The position numbers and the translations under genes are program-made. From Oerskovia flava (GTDB taxonomy: Bacteria > Actinomycetota > Actinomycetes > Actinomycetales > Cellulomonadaceae), in contig NZ_JAOXSR010000006.1 in NCBI RefSeq assembly GCF_026163685.1, positions 124,001 through 188,000 of the forward strand: DNA of 64,000 nt, given 5' to 3'. Positions 45,293 through 51,573 of the stretch are shown in pieces (positions within the stretch are counted from its first letter, which is position 1; each line of letters starts with the position of its first letter). The notes below the pieces were generated by a model, which ran no database searches, had not been told where the DNA came from, and saw only the letters and a list, made by a program, of their open reading frames with translations.

Positions 45293-45553
45293 TCAGGCCA
45301 GCGACAGGAACAGCTTCTGGAGCTTCTCCACGTCGGCCTCGCCGCTCTCCTCGTCCGCGAGGCACTGCCGCAGACCCGAGGCGATGATGGCGAACCCGGC
45401 CCGGTCCAGGGCCTTGGAGACGGCGGACAGCTGCATGACGACGTCGGCGCAGTCGTCGCCCTCGTCCACCATGCGCACGACCGCGGCGAGCTGGCCCTGG
45501 GCGCGCTTGAGCCGGTTCGAGACCTTCTTCATCTCGTCCTTGTCGAGCTCCAT
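45293..45553 (-). CDS. CsoR/CstR-family (DUF156) transcriptional regulator
   Basis: The 86-aa all-helical repressor starts at ATG 45553. NRLKRAQGQLAAVVRMVDEGDDC and QLSAVSKALDRAGFAIIASGLRQC give two conserved cysteines (35 and 64). In copper-sensing CsoR a histidine lies four residues before the second cysteine. Here that position is Gly60. This two-cysteine pattern resembles S. aureus CstR, a persulfide sensor, rather than a Cu(I) sensor. The gene is downstream of a 58-aa Cys-rich protein and an operator palindrome that fits this family. Confidence 0.92.
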   Translation of the reverse strand: MELDKDEMKKVSNRLKRAQGQLAAVVRMVDEGDDCADVVMQLSAVSKALDRAGFAIIASGLRQCLADEESGEADVEKLQKLFLSLA

Positions 45554-45614
45554 GTCCGGTCCTCTCCGTCCTGGCGGTCTCGCGCGCGGCGAGCGTCCGA
45601 GCGTAGCGCGCGCC

Positions 45615-45791
45615 TCAGCGCTGCGGGCTGCGTGTGAAGAGCCTCGTGAGGAACGAGCCGCTGGACGGCTCGTCGTCGTGGCCGGCGCACCGCTGCGCAC
45701 GCGGGACGTTCCCGAGCACGTCCTCGACATGCTCGCCGCACCCGGCCCACGTCACCTTGCCGCACGTCCTGCACGTCACCGCTCTGCACAC
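45615..45791 (-). CDS. Small Cys-rich zinc-ribbon-like protein beside the CsoR-type regulator
   Basis: The 58-aa ORF starts at GTG 45791 behind GGAGG. It reads VCRAVTCRTCGKVTWAGCG, then HVEDVLGNVPRAQRCAGH and a basic tail. Cysteines at 2, 7, 10, 18 and 35 suggest a metal or persulfide site. Proteins with CRAVTCRTCGK-WAGCG frequently sit beside CsoR-type genes in actinobacteria, from what I remember. It is transcribed from the operator at 45824-45839 and probably co-transcribed with the regulator. Confidence 0.75.
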   Translation of the reverse strand: MCRAVTCRTCGKVTWAGCGEHVEDVLGNVPRAQRCAGHDDEPSSGSFLTRLFTRSPQR

Positions 45792-45823
45792 GGTCGTCTC
45801 CTCCGGTCGTCGTTGGTGACACT

Positions 45824-45839
45824 ATACCCCTGGGGGTAT
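45824..45839. promoter_or_regulatory. CsoR/CstR-type operator palindrome
   Basis: ATACCCC and GGGGTAT arms surround a TG centre, matching the A/T-flanked G-tract palindromes bound by CsoR and CstR. It lies 33 bp upstream of the 58-aa gene and 73 bp upstream of the divergent NAD(P)-binding-protein gene, so the regulator may control both. Confidence 0.8.
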
Positions 45840-45911
45840 CAGGATGCGCAACCCCGACCTCCGTCCCGCGACCGCCGCGCCGACCCGGCGCACCCCGGAT
45901 ACGGTGGAGAC

Positions 45912-46820
45912 ATGTCGTCCACCGTGCGATCCGGGCTCGTGGCGGTCACGGGGGCGAGCGGTCGGCTGGGCACCAAGCTCGCGTTCCGGCTCGCCGCCGA
46001 GGGTGCGCCGCAGCGCCTCGTCGTGCGCGACCCGGCGGGCGCACCGAGCCTGGGCGACCAGCCGCTCCCCGAGAGCGAGGTCGTCGTGGCGAGCGGCTAC
46101 ACCGACACCCCCGCGCTCGAACGGTGCTTCGACGGCGTCCAGAGCGTGTTCCTCGTCTCCGGGCGGGAGTCCGCCCACCGGGTCGCCGAGCACCGAGGCG
46201 CGGTCGACGCGGCCGTCACGGCCGGGGTGGAGCGGATCGTCTACGTGTCGTTCGTGGGAGCGGCCCCCGACGCCGTCTTCACGTTCGCGCGCGACCACTG
46301 GCACACCGAGGAGTACATCCGCGCCTCCGGCCTGCGGTACACGTTCCTGCGCGACAACCTCTACCACCTGGCGCTGGCGCAGATGGTCGGCGACGACGGG
46401 GTGATCCGCGGCCCCGCCGGCGACGGGCGGGTCGCGTCGGTCGCGCACGACGACATCGCCGACGTCGCGACCGCCGTCCTGCTCGACGAGAGCTCCCGGC
46501 AGCACGACGGCGCCACGTACGACCTCACCGGCCCCGAGGCCCTCACCCTCCACGAGGTGGCGGCGACGCTCAGCGACGTCACCGGGCGGCGGATCGTCTA
46601 CTACCCCGAGACCCTCGAGGAGGCCTACGCCTCGCGGGCCGCCTTCGGGGCGCCGCAGCACGAGGTCGACGGGTGGGTGTCGTCCTACCGCGCGATCGCG
46701 GCGGGCGCGCTGTCGTCGGTGAGCACCGTCGTCCGACGCTTCGCGGGCCGCGGCGCCCGCAGCTTCGCCGACTGGCTCGACGACTACCCGTCCGAGTGGG
46801 ACCACCTCCTGCCCCGCTGA
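45912..46820 (+). CDS. NmrA-like NAD(P)-binding (atypical SDR) protein
   Basis: The 302-aa protein starts at ATG 45912. The N-terminal Rossmann motif TGASGRLG is at 13-20. DTPALERCFDGVQSVFLVSG, VERIVYVSFVGAAPDAVFTFARDHWHTEEYIRASGLRYTFLRDNLYHLAL and the C-terminal LTGPEALTLHEVAATLSDVTGRRIVYYPETLEEAY are typical of NmrA/quinone-oxidoreductase-2-like proteins. The Tyr-x-x-x-Lys site of classical SDRs is absent, consistent with redox sensing or atypical reductase activity. The upstream operator palindrome suggests control by the adjacent CstR-like protein. Confidence 0.87.
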   Translation: MSSTVRSGLVAVTGASGRLGTKLAFRLAAEGAPQRLVVRDPAGAPSLGDQPLPESEVVVASGYTDTPALERCFDGVQSVFLVSGRESAHRVAEHRGAVDAAVTAGVERIVYVSFVGAAPDAVFTFARDHWHTEEYIRASGLRYTFLRDNLYHLALAQMVGDDGVIRGPAGDGRVASVAHDDIADVATAVLLDESSRQHDGATYDLTGPEALTLHEVAATLSDVTGRRIVYYPETLEEAYASRAAFGAPQHEVDGWVSSYRAIAAGALSSVSTVVRRFAGRGARSFADWLDDYPSEWDHLLPR

Positions 46821-46874
46821 TCGACCTGCCGACCGACCCGCTGATCGCCGTCGGAGAACACCGCCGGAAAATGC

Positions 46875-46904
46875 TTGGCAGACCCCGCCGGGCGGTCGTA
46901 GTGT
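46875..46904 (+). promoter_or_regulatory. Promoter of the structured RNA
   Basis: TTGGCA (46875-46880), an 18-bp spacer and TAGTGT (46899-46904) predict a transcript starting near 46911, seven bases before a strong ribosome-binding site. Confidence 0.55.
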
Positions 46905-46910
46905 CGCTGT

Positions 46911-47152
46911 ACACGCGAAAGGAGGTGGTCCTGGAAGTGAATATTCTTCGGACTCGTGAGGTGGTTGCGCGCTAGTCGTCGCGCACCGTTCCAACGGACC
47001 GGTCGTGCAGAGCCCGTGAACCGGGCGAGGGTCCAGGCACCTGCCTGACACCCTCGGCGGCGAGCGAGTACCTCGTGACCACCGGAGCCCGTGGGTGTCG
47101 TGCCCTCGTCCAGCACGACAGGTGGAGGAATCCACCAGCCCACGGGCTCTTT
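46911..47152 (+). ncRNA. Structured RNA with a 12-codon leader ORF and multi-branched 3' stem
   Basis: The transcript would carry an AAAGGAGGTGG ribosome site (46918-46928) and the 12-codon ORF. A hairpin follows: GAGGGT arms with inner CAGGCA/TGCCTG at about 47027-47054. A three-way junction closes the 3' end: outer 11-bp stem GAGCCCGTGGG/CCCACGGGCTC (47085-47095, 47139-47149), inner 8-bp stem TGTCGTGC/GCACGACA (47096-47103, 47113-47120) and 6-bp stem GGTGGA/TCCACC (47121-47126, 47131-47136), then TTTGCT. All arms are perfect. No downstream plus-strand gene follows. The next gene (MFS) is on the other strand, so this may be a stand-alone regulatory RNA. Confidence 0.65.
46937..46975 (+). CDS. 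12-aa leader peptide MNILRTREVVAR
   Basis: GTG 46937 is 11 nt after GGAGG of a near-perfect anti-16S site. The ORF ends in TAG at 46975. It has three arginines. The peptide or its translation could sense ribosome or tRNA state and change folding of the downstream hairpins, as in attenuators. Its shortness makes it hard to prove by similarity. I have the impression that similar REVVAR-type leader peptides occur in other actinobacteria, but cannot cite one. Confidence 0.55.
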   Translation: MNILRTREVVAR

Positions 47153-47170
47153 GCTGCCCGGACCGGCCCG

Positions 47171-48565
47171 TCAGCGTCGACGGCCGGAGAGGATCACCCC
47201 GATCGCGACGAGGCCGCCGACGACCGGGACCCACAGCGCGGTACGGAACGCGTCCAGGCCGGCCTCGGGCCCGAGCACTCCACCGAGGGCGAGCACGCTC
47301 ACGGCGGTGACGGCCGAGATCCCCATCGCCGCCCCGAACTGGAACGACGTGTTGAGCAGCCCGCTCGCGACGCCCTGCTCGCGCTCCGCCACACCGTCGG
47401 TCGCGGCGATCGCCAGGGGTCCGTAGACGAGGGCGAACGCGACGCCGGTGAGCACCATCGACGGCACCATCGCGGGGTACGACCAGTCGAGCTCGGCCCG
47501 CCAGAAGAGCGCGACGGCCACGACGCCCGCGCCGAGCCCGGCGGCGATCACCCGCGGGACGCCGAAGCGGTCGACGAGGCGTGGTGTGACGAGCGGGGCG
47601 ATGACGACGTCGATCGCCATGAGCAGCATGACGAGACCGGTCTGCAGCGCGGTCCAGCCACGCAGCTCCTGCAGGTAGAGAGTGAGGAGCACCTGGAAGC
47701 CGTAGAACGAGCCCGCGAAGAGCAGCGCCGAGACGTTCGCCCGCACCAGGCCGCCCGACCGGAGCAGGCCGAGCCGCAGGAGGGGGTACGGCGCGCGCCG
47801 CTGGATCGCGACGAACAGCCCGAGGAGGGCGGCGCCGCCCGCGAGCGCCCCGACGGTCCATCCGACTCCCTCGGCAGGGTGCTCGAGCCGGACGATCCCG
47901 AGGGCGAGCAGTACCATGGCCGCGGTGGCGGTGACGGCCCCGGCGACGTCCAGGCCGCCGTCGTCCGTGCGGGTCTCGTCGTCGCGGATCATCACGGCGG
48001 CGAACGCGAGCAGCACGGCGGCGATGAGCACGGGCGCGAAGAAGACCCAGCGCCAGTGGATCGCCGAGAGCAGCCCGCCCACGACGAGGCCGAGGGAGAA
48101 GCCCGCGGCCCCGGCCGCCCCGTAGATGATGAGCGCGCGGTTGCGCAGCGCCCCCTGCGGGAACTGGGTCGTGATGAGGGACAGGCCGGCCGGTGTGAGG
48201 AACCCGGCGGCGATGCCCGTGGCGAAGCGTGCGGCCAGGAGCATCCAGCTCTCGGTCGCGAGGCCGCCGAGGCCGGAGAACACGAGGAACACGGTGAGCC
48301 AGGCGAGGAACATCCGACGGCGGCCGTAGAGGTCCGCGGCCCGACCGCCGAGCAGCATAAAACCGCCGTAGCCGACGACGTAGGCCGTCACGACGCCGCC
48401 CAGCTCACCCGTCGCGAGGCCGAGGTCCTCGCGGATTGACGGCAGCGCGACGGTGAGCATCGCGACGTCGCTGCCCTCGAGGAAGATCGCCCCGCACAGC
48501 ACCAGCAGGATGCCCCACTCGCGAGGTCGTAGCCGGGCGGGTGCGGGGTGCAGCGTCTGCGTCAT
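47171..48565 (-). CDS. MFS transporter, DHA2-like drug/H+ antiporter
   Basis: The 464-aa membrane protein has about 14 predicted helices. Motif A is FMLLGGRAADLYGRRRMFL near 90. Helix 5, LIIYGAAGAAGFSLGLVVGGLLS, contains the antiporter-type G-x-x-x-G-P-x-x-G-like pattern. Start ATG 48565 follows GGAGACC. It lies divergent from an HxlR regulator, a common arrangement for inducible efflux pumps. Substrate is not predictable. Confidence 0.92.
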   Translation of the reverse strand: MTQTLHPAPARLRPREWGILLVLCGAIFLEGSDVAMLTVALPSIREDLGLATGELGGVVTAYVVGYGGFMLLGGRAADLYGRRRMFLAWLTVFLVFSGLGGLATESWMLLAARFATGIAAGFLTPAGLSLITTQFPQGALRNRALIIYGAAGAAGFSLGLVVGGLLSAIHWRWVFFAPVLIAAVLLAFAAVMIRDDETRTDDGGLDVAGAVTATAAMVLLALGIVRLEHPAEGVGWTVGALAGGAALLGLFVAIQRRAPYPLLRLGLLRSGGLVRANVSALLFAGSFYGFQVLLTLYLQELRGWTALQTGLVMLLMAIDVVIAPLVTPRLVDRFGVPRVIAAGLGAGVVAVALFWRAELDWSYPAMVPSMVLTGVAFALVYGPLAIAATDGVAEREQGVASGLLNTSFQFGAAMGISAVTAVSVLALGGVLGPEAGLDAFRTALWVPVVGGLVAIGVILSGRRR

Positions 48566-48594
48566 CGGGGTCTCCGGGGGGCTACCTGCGGGTC

Positions 48595-48618
48595 GTCGGT
48601 TATCTCTTGATACCGACG
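48595..48618. promoter_or_regulatory. Palindromic operator between MFS and HxlR genes
   Basis: GGTTATCTCTTGATACC contains TATC-TCTT-GATA (48601-48612) with imperfect flanking arms (GG/CC), in the 78-bp divergent region. HxlR-type dimers usually bind such short AT-containing dyads. Confidence 0.5.
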
Positions 48619-48643
48619 CCATCCTGCGACAGGATCTGGAGGC

Positions 48644-49126
48644 ATGGAAGACGGCACATCGGAGTCACCCGGTACCCCCGGGGATACCGTGGACGCGCAG
48701 GTCACGGGGCAGGTCGCCCAGCACGACACTGCGCTCGCCGACGAGCACGACGACGAGATCTGGCAGTGGGACACCCGCGAGGGGTGCGAGGTCCGGCAGA
48801 TCCTCGACCGGGTGGCGGACAAGTGGTCGTTGCTCGCCATCGCGCTGCTCGACCGGCGCACCATGCGCTTCACGGAGCTCAAGCGCGAGATCGACGGCAT
48901 CAGCCAGCGCATGCTGTCGCGGACGTTGCGCCAGCTGGAGCGCGACGGCATGGTGACCCGCACGGTCCACCCCGTCGTCCCGCCGCGGGTCGACTACGCG
49001 CTGACGCCGATGGGCGCGACGCTGCACTCCACGATCAAGTCGCTCGTCGTGTGGACGGAGGACCACCAGCTGGAGATCGCCAGGGCGCGTGCGGAGTACG
49101 ACGCGCGCCAGCCCACCACCCCCTGA
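48644..49126 (+). CDS. HxlR-family winged-helix regulator
   Basis: The 160-aa protein has an acidic N-terminal tail (about 45 residues). The HxlR core is CEVRQILDRVADKWSLLAIALLDRRTMRFTELKREIDGISQRMLSRTLRQLERDGMVTRTVHPVVPPRVDYALTPMGATL. HxlR proteins sense redox or electrophilic signals through a cysteine near the N-terminus of the core; here one sits at CEVRQIL. Divergent from the MFS gene, which it probably controls. A GC hairpin spans its stop codon. Confidence 0.92.
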   Translation: MEDGTSESPGTPGDTVDAQVTGQVAQHDTALADEHDDEIWQWDTREGCEVRQILDRVADKWSLLAIALLDRRTMRFTELKREIDGISQRMLSRTLRQLERDGMVTRTVHPVVPPRVDYALTPMGATLHSTIKSLVVWTEDHQLEIARARAEYDARQPTTP

Positions 49127-49140
49127 GCCGCGGGCGGCTC
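49125..49140. terminator. Short convergent terminator-like hairpin
   Basis: GAGCCG and CGGCTC arms with a CGGG loop span the stop codons of the convergent HxlR and methyltransferase genes. Confidence 0.4.
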
Positions 49141-50008
49141 AGCCGGGCTTGCGCGCCACGACGAGGAACCGCGGGGCCTCGTCGACGAACTCGTGCCCGG
49201 CGGCGAAGTGCAGGTGCAGCGCGCGCAGCGGCGCCTCGAAGCGGGCGATCGCGGCGGGGGAGAGGTCCGCGAGGTCGGGCACCTGCCACGCGATGATCTT
49301 GAGGTACCAGAGCAGCGCACCGAGGTCGGTGAAGTGGCGCAGGCCGAGGTGCTCGCGCGCCACGTCGACGACGAAGCCGGCGTCGGTGAGCACGTCGACG
49401 GCTCCTTCGAGGGTCACGTCGTCCGGCCCCCACGGCAGCTGCGCGCCGAGCGCCGTGTTCACCCGGATGCCGTCGCGGGTGTCGACCTGCTGGGTGCAGA
49501 AGATCCCGCCCGACTCCAGGACCCGGTACACCTCGCCGGGGTCGAACTCCTCGTGGCGGTCGAGCACGACGGCGAACCGGCCGTCCAGGAACGGCAGCGG
49601 CAGCTCTTCCGGGCCGACGCGCTCCACCTGCCGCACGTCCACGCCCAGGGGCTCGAGCCGACGGCGGGCCACCGGCAGGTTCGGCGCCCACCCCTCGGTC
49701 GCTCCCGACCCGGGCGGGAGGGGCGCGAGCGACGCGAAGACCTCCCCGCCGCCGGTCCCCATGTCGAGCACCGGTCCGCGACCGCTGTGCACGAGCTCGC
49801 GCGCGAGCGCGAGGTAGTCCCACGGGAGCGGGTCCTCGGTGCAGCGGCCGGCGACGGGCGAGAGGTCGAACCCTTCGACGGGCTCGGCCCGGGCCCACTC
49901 GACGTGCGCCTCGAAGGACGCGTCGGGGGCGGGCGGTGGGCGGGTGGGGCGTTGCGACGCGCCGTCGGGCAGTCCGTCCGGCGCGGCAGCGGGTCCTGCG
50001 GCAGGCAT
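49139..50008 (-). CDS. Class I SAM-dependent methyltransferase
   Basis: The 289-aa protein starts at ATG 50008. The first ~35 residues are Pro/Ala-rich, then WARAEPVEGFDLSPVAGRCTEDPLPWDYLALARELVHSG. Motif I of the SAM fold is GPVLDMGTGGGEVFASL. A typical acidic end of strand 2 follows (PVARRRLEPLG). RFAVVLDRHEEFDPGEVYRVLESGGIFCTQQVD is the post-I/motif III region. The substrate is not identifiable. It ends next to the HxlR gene, facing it. Confidence 0.9.
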   Translation of the reverse strand: MPAAGPAAAPDGLPDGASQRPTRPPPAPDASFEAHVEWARAEPVEGFDLSPVAGRCTEDPLPWDYLALARELVHSGRGPVLDMGTGGGEVFASLAPLPPGSGATEGWAPNLPVARRRLEPLGVDVRQVERVGPEELPLPFLDGRFAVVLDRHEEFDPGEVYRVLESGGIFCTQQVDTRDGIRVNTALGAQLPWGPDDVTLEGAVDVLTDAGFVVDVAREHLGLRHFTDLGALLWYLKIIAWQVPDLADLSPAAIARFEAPLRALHLHFAAGHEFVDEAPRFLVVARKPG

Positions 50009-50058
50009 GCTGCGATTGTCTCCCGCCGCAGGCGGGCAGTCGAACGGCCGCGCCGTGG

Positions 50059-50568
50059 TCAGTCGGCCGTCTCTCGCCCGGAGCGCCCGCTGGGACGTGG
50101 TTCGAGCACGACGACGGCGGTCGGCGTCGGGCGCCGGGCCGCGTACTCCTCGAGCTTGTCGTCGTACCGTCGCCACGTCTCCCACAGCCGCTCGCGCTCG
50201 GCGCCCTCGGCGGCGCGGGCCCGGACCGTGCGGGTGGTGCCGCCCTGGAGGTCGACGGTCACCTCGGGGTCCGCCTGCAGGTTGAGCCACCACGCGGGCT
50301 CGGGCGCCGCCCACCCGTTCATGGCGAGCGTGACGAGGTTCGGCCCGTCCTCGACGTAGCCGACGATGACCGTGTGCTCGTTGCCCGTGCGACGTCCCAC
50401 GGTGTGCAGCCGGAGCGTGCCCCAGCGGTCGGGTCGCGGGCGCCACAGCCCTCGCCGGCCTCGCGTGAGGCGGTAGTAGGCGCGGTGCACCACCCACGCG
50501 CCGCGGACGAACCAGCGCGGAGGCAGGCGGGGTGCTCGGTCGGTTCCGTCGGTCGCGGTGCTGGGCAT
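50059..50568 (-). CDS. Deazaflavin (F420)-dependent nitroreductase-family protein (Ddn-like)
   Basis: The 169-aa protein matches the split beta-barrel Ddn family: WGTLRLHTVGRRTGNEHTVIVGYVEDGPNLVTLAMNGWAAPEPAWWLNLQADPEVTVDLQGGTTRTVRARAAEGAERERLWETWRR. Ddn of mycobacteria reduces nitro or quinone compounds with F420H2. The GRRTGN segment is part of the F420 phosphate site. It shows the organism probably makes F420. The F420 genes themselves are outside the window. Confidence 0.92.
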   Translation of the reverse strand: MPSTATDGTDRAPRLPPRWFVRGAWVVHRAYYRLTRGRRGLWRPRPDRWGTLRLHTVGRRTGNEHTVIVGYVEDGPNLVTLAMNGWAAPEPAWWLNLQADPEVTVDLQGGTTRTVRARAAEGAERERLWETWRRYDDKLEEYAARRPTPTAVVVLEPRPSGRSGRETAD

Positions 50569-50661
50569 CGACGGCCCTCTCTCCTGCTGCGGTGGCGAGC
50601 CCCTGTGTCGCTCCCACGCTCCCGCGGGGAGGACCCCGCCGTCAACAGTCCGACGGACCGT

Positions 50662-51573
50662 TCAGTCGAGGACCGGGAACTGCGTCCCGAGCCAGAACGC
50701 CCCGGCCACGAGGAGTGCGGAGACCGCCAGGAACACGACGTCGCCGAGCCGCACCTTCAGGTACGCGAGCCGGATGCGGCGGCCGGCGTCGTTCTCGGCC
50801 GCGAAGGTGAAGCCCTTGGTCTCGAGCGCCTCGACGGTGGTCCGGGTGCGCTTGGCCGTGTTGAGCATCATCGGGTAGAACGCCTGCACGACGGTCGTGC
50901 CCAGGCGCACGACGACCCGCCACCCGAGGAACCCCTTCGACGGCAGCGGCGCGGACCGCAGCCGGTGCCCGTCGATGATGGTGTGGAACTCCTCCATGAG
51001 CATCGGCAGCATGCGGTAGCCGTAGCTCACGGCGAAGCTCAGCAGCGCGGGCGCCCGCAGGGACAGCAGCGCGTCGGACAGCTTCTCGGGGTCGAGCGAG
51101 ACGAACGCCGCCATGCTCGCCATGGAGATCGTGCCGAGCTTGAGGGTCAGCTCCGCGAGCGCGACGATGCTCTCGGTCCCACCGCCGAAGATCGCTGCCG
51201 CGACGAGCAGGTAGAACCCCTCGGCGAGGAGACCGATGACGAACAGGCCGAGCACGAGCGGTCCCACGCGGCTGACGAGGACGGCGACGGCCGCGAGCAC
51301 GAACAGCGAGGCGAGCACGGTCACGGAGTGCGTGAACCACGGCACGACCGCGAACAGCAGGTACCACCAGATCACGACGCGCGGGTCGCGCTTCGACAGC
51401 AGCCCGCCGCGCGTCGCGTAGGCGGTACGCATGAGCTCGAGCTTGACCCACTCGACGGAGATCGTGTCGCGGTCCTTGCGGTCACGCCGGCGGGCGCGAC
51501 CCTTCGGCGCGGGGTCGGGTGCGGTCACGGGGCGCGCGGCCGGGGCGACCGGGGTGAGCGGTGGTGCGGTCAT
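50662..51573 (-). CDS. ECF transporter transmembrane protein EcfT
   Basis: The 303-aa EcfT-like membrane protein has the family opening region KRDPRVVIWWYLLFAVVPWF, five or six helices, and the two short ATPase-coupling helices with the Ala-Arg-Gly-like motif region MMLNTAKRTRTTVEALETKGF. ATG 51573 overlaps the stop of the fused ATPase (ATGA), making it the last gene of the HAD-S-A-T operon. It links EcfA-EcfA' to the substrate-specific S protein encoded two genes upstream. Confidence 0.92.
   Translation of the reverse strand: MTAPPLTPVAPAARPVTAPDPAPKGRARRRDRKDRDTISVEWVKLELMRTAYATRGGLLSKRDPRVVIWWYLLFAVVPWFTHSVTVLASLFVLAAVAVLVSRVGPLVLGLFVIGLLAEGFYLLVAAAIFGGGTESIVALAELTLKLGTISMASMAAFVSLDPEKLSDALLSLRAPALLSFAVSYGYRMLPMLMEEFHTIIDGHRLRSAPLPSKGFLGWRVVVRLGTTVVQAFYPMMLNTAKRTRTTVEALETKGFTFAAENDAGRRIRLAYLKVRLGDVVFLAVSALLVAGAFWLGTQFPVLD

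Noticed and set aside
45844-45911. An ORF starting at ATG 45844 on the plus strand
   Set aside because: Out of frame with the NAD(P)-binding protein and composed of Pro/Arg noise; the true start is ATG 45912.
46911-47152. tmRNA, 6C RNA or RNase P RNA identity for the structured transcript
   Set aside because: None of their signature segments is present, and the leader ORF and three-way junction do not fit those families.
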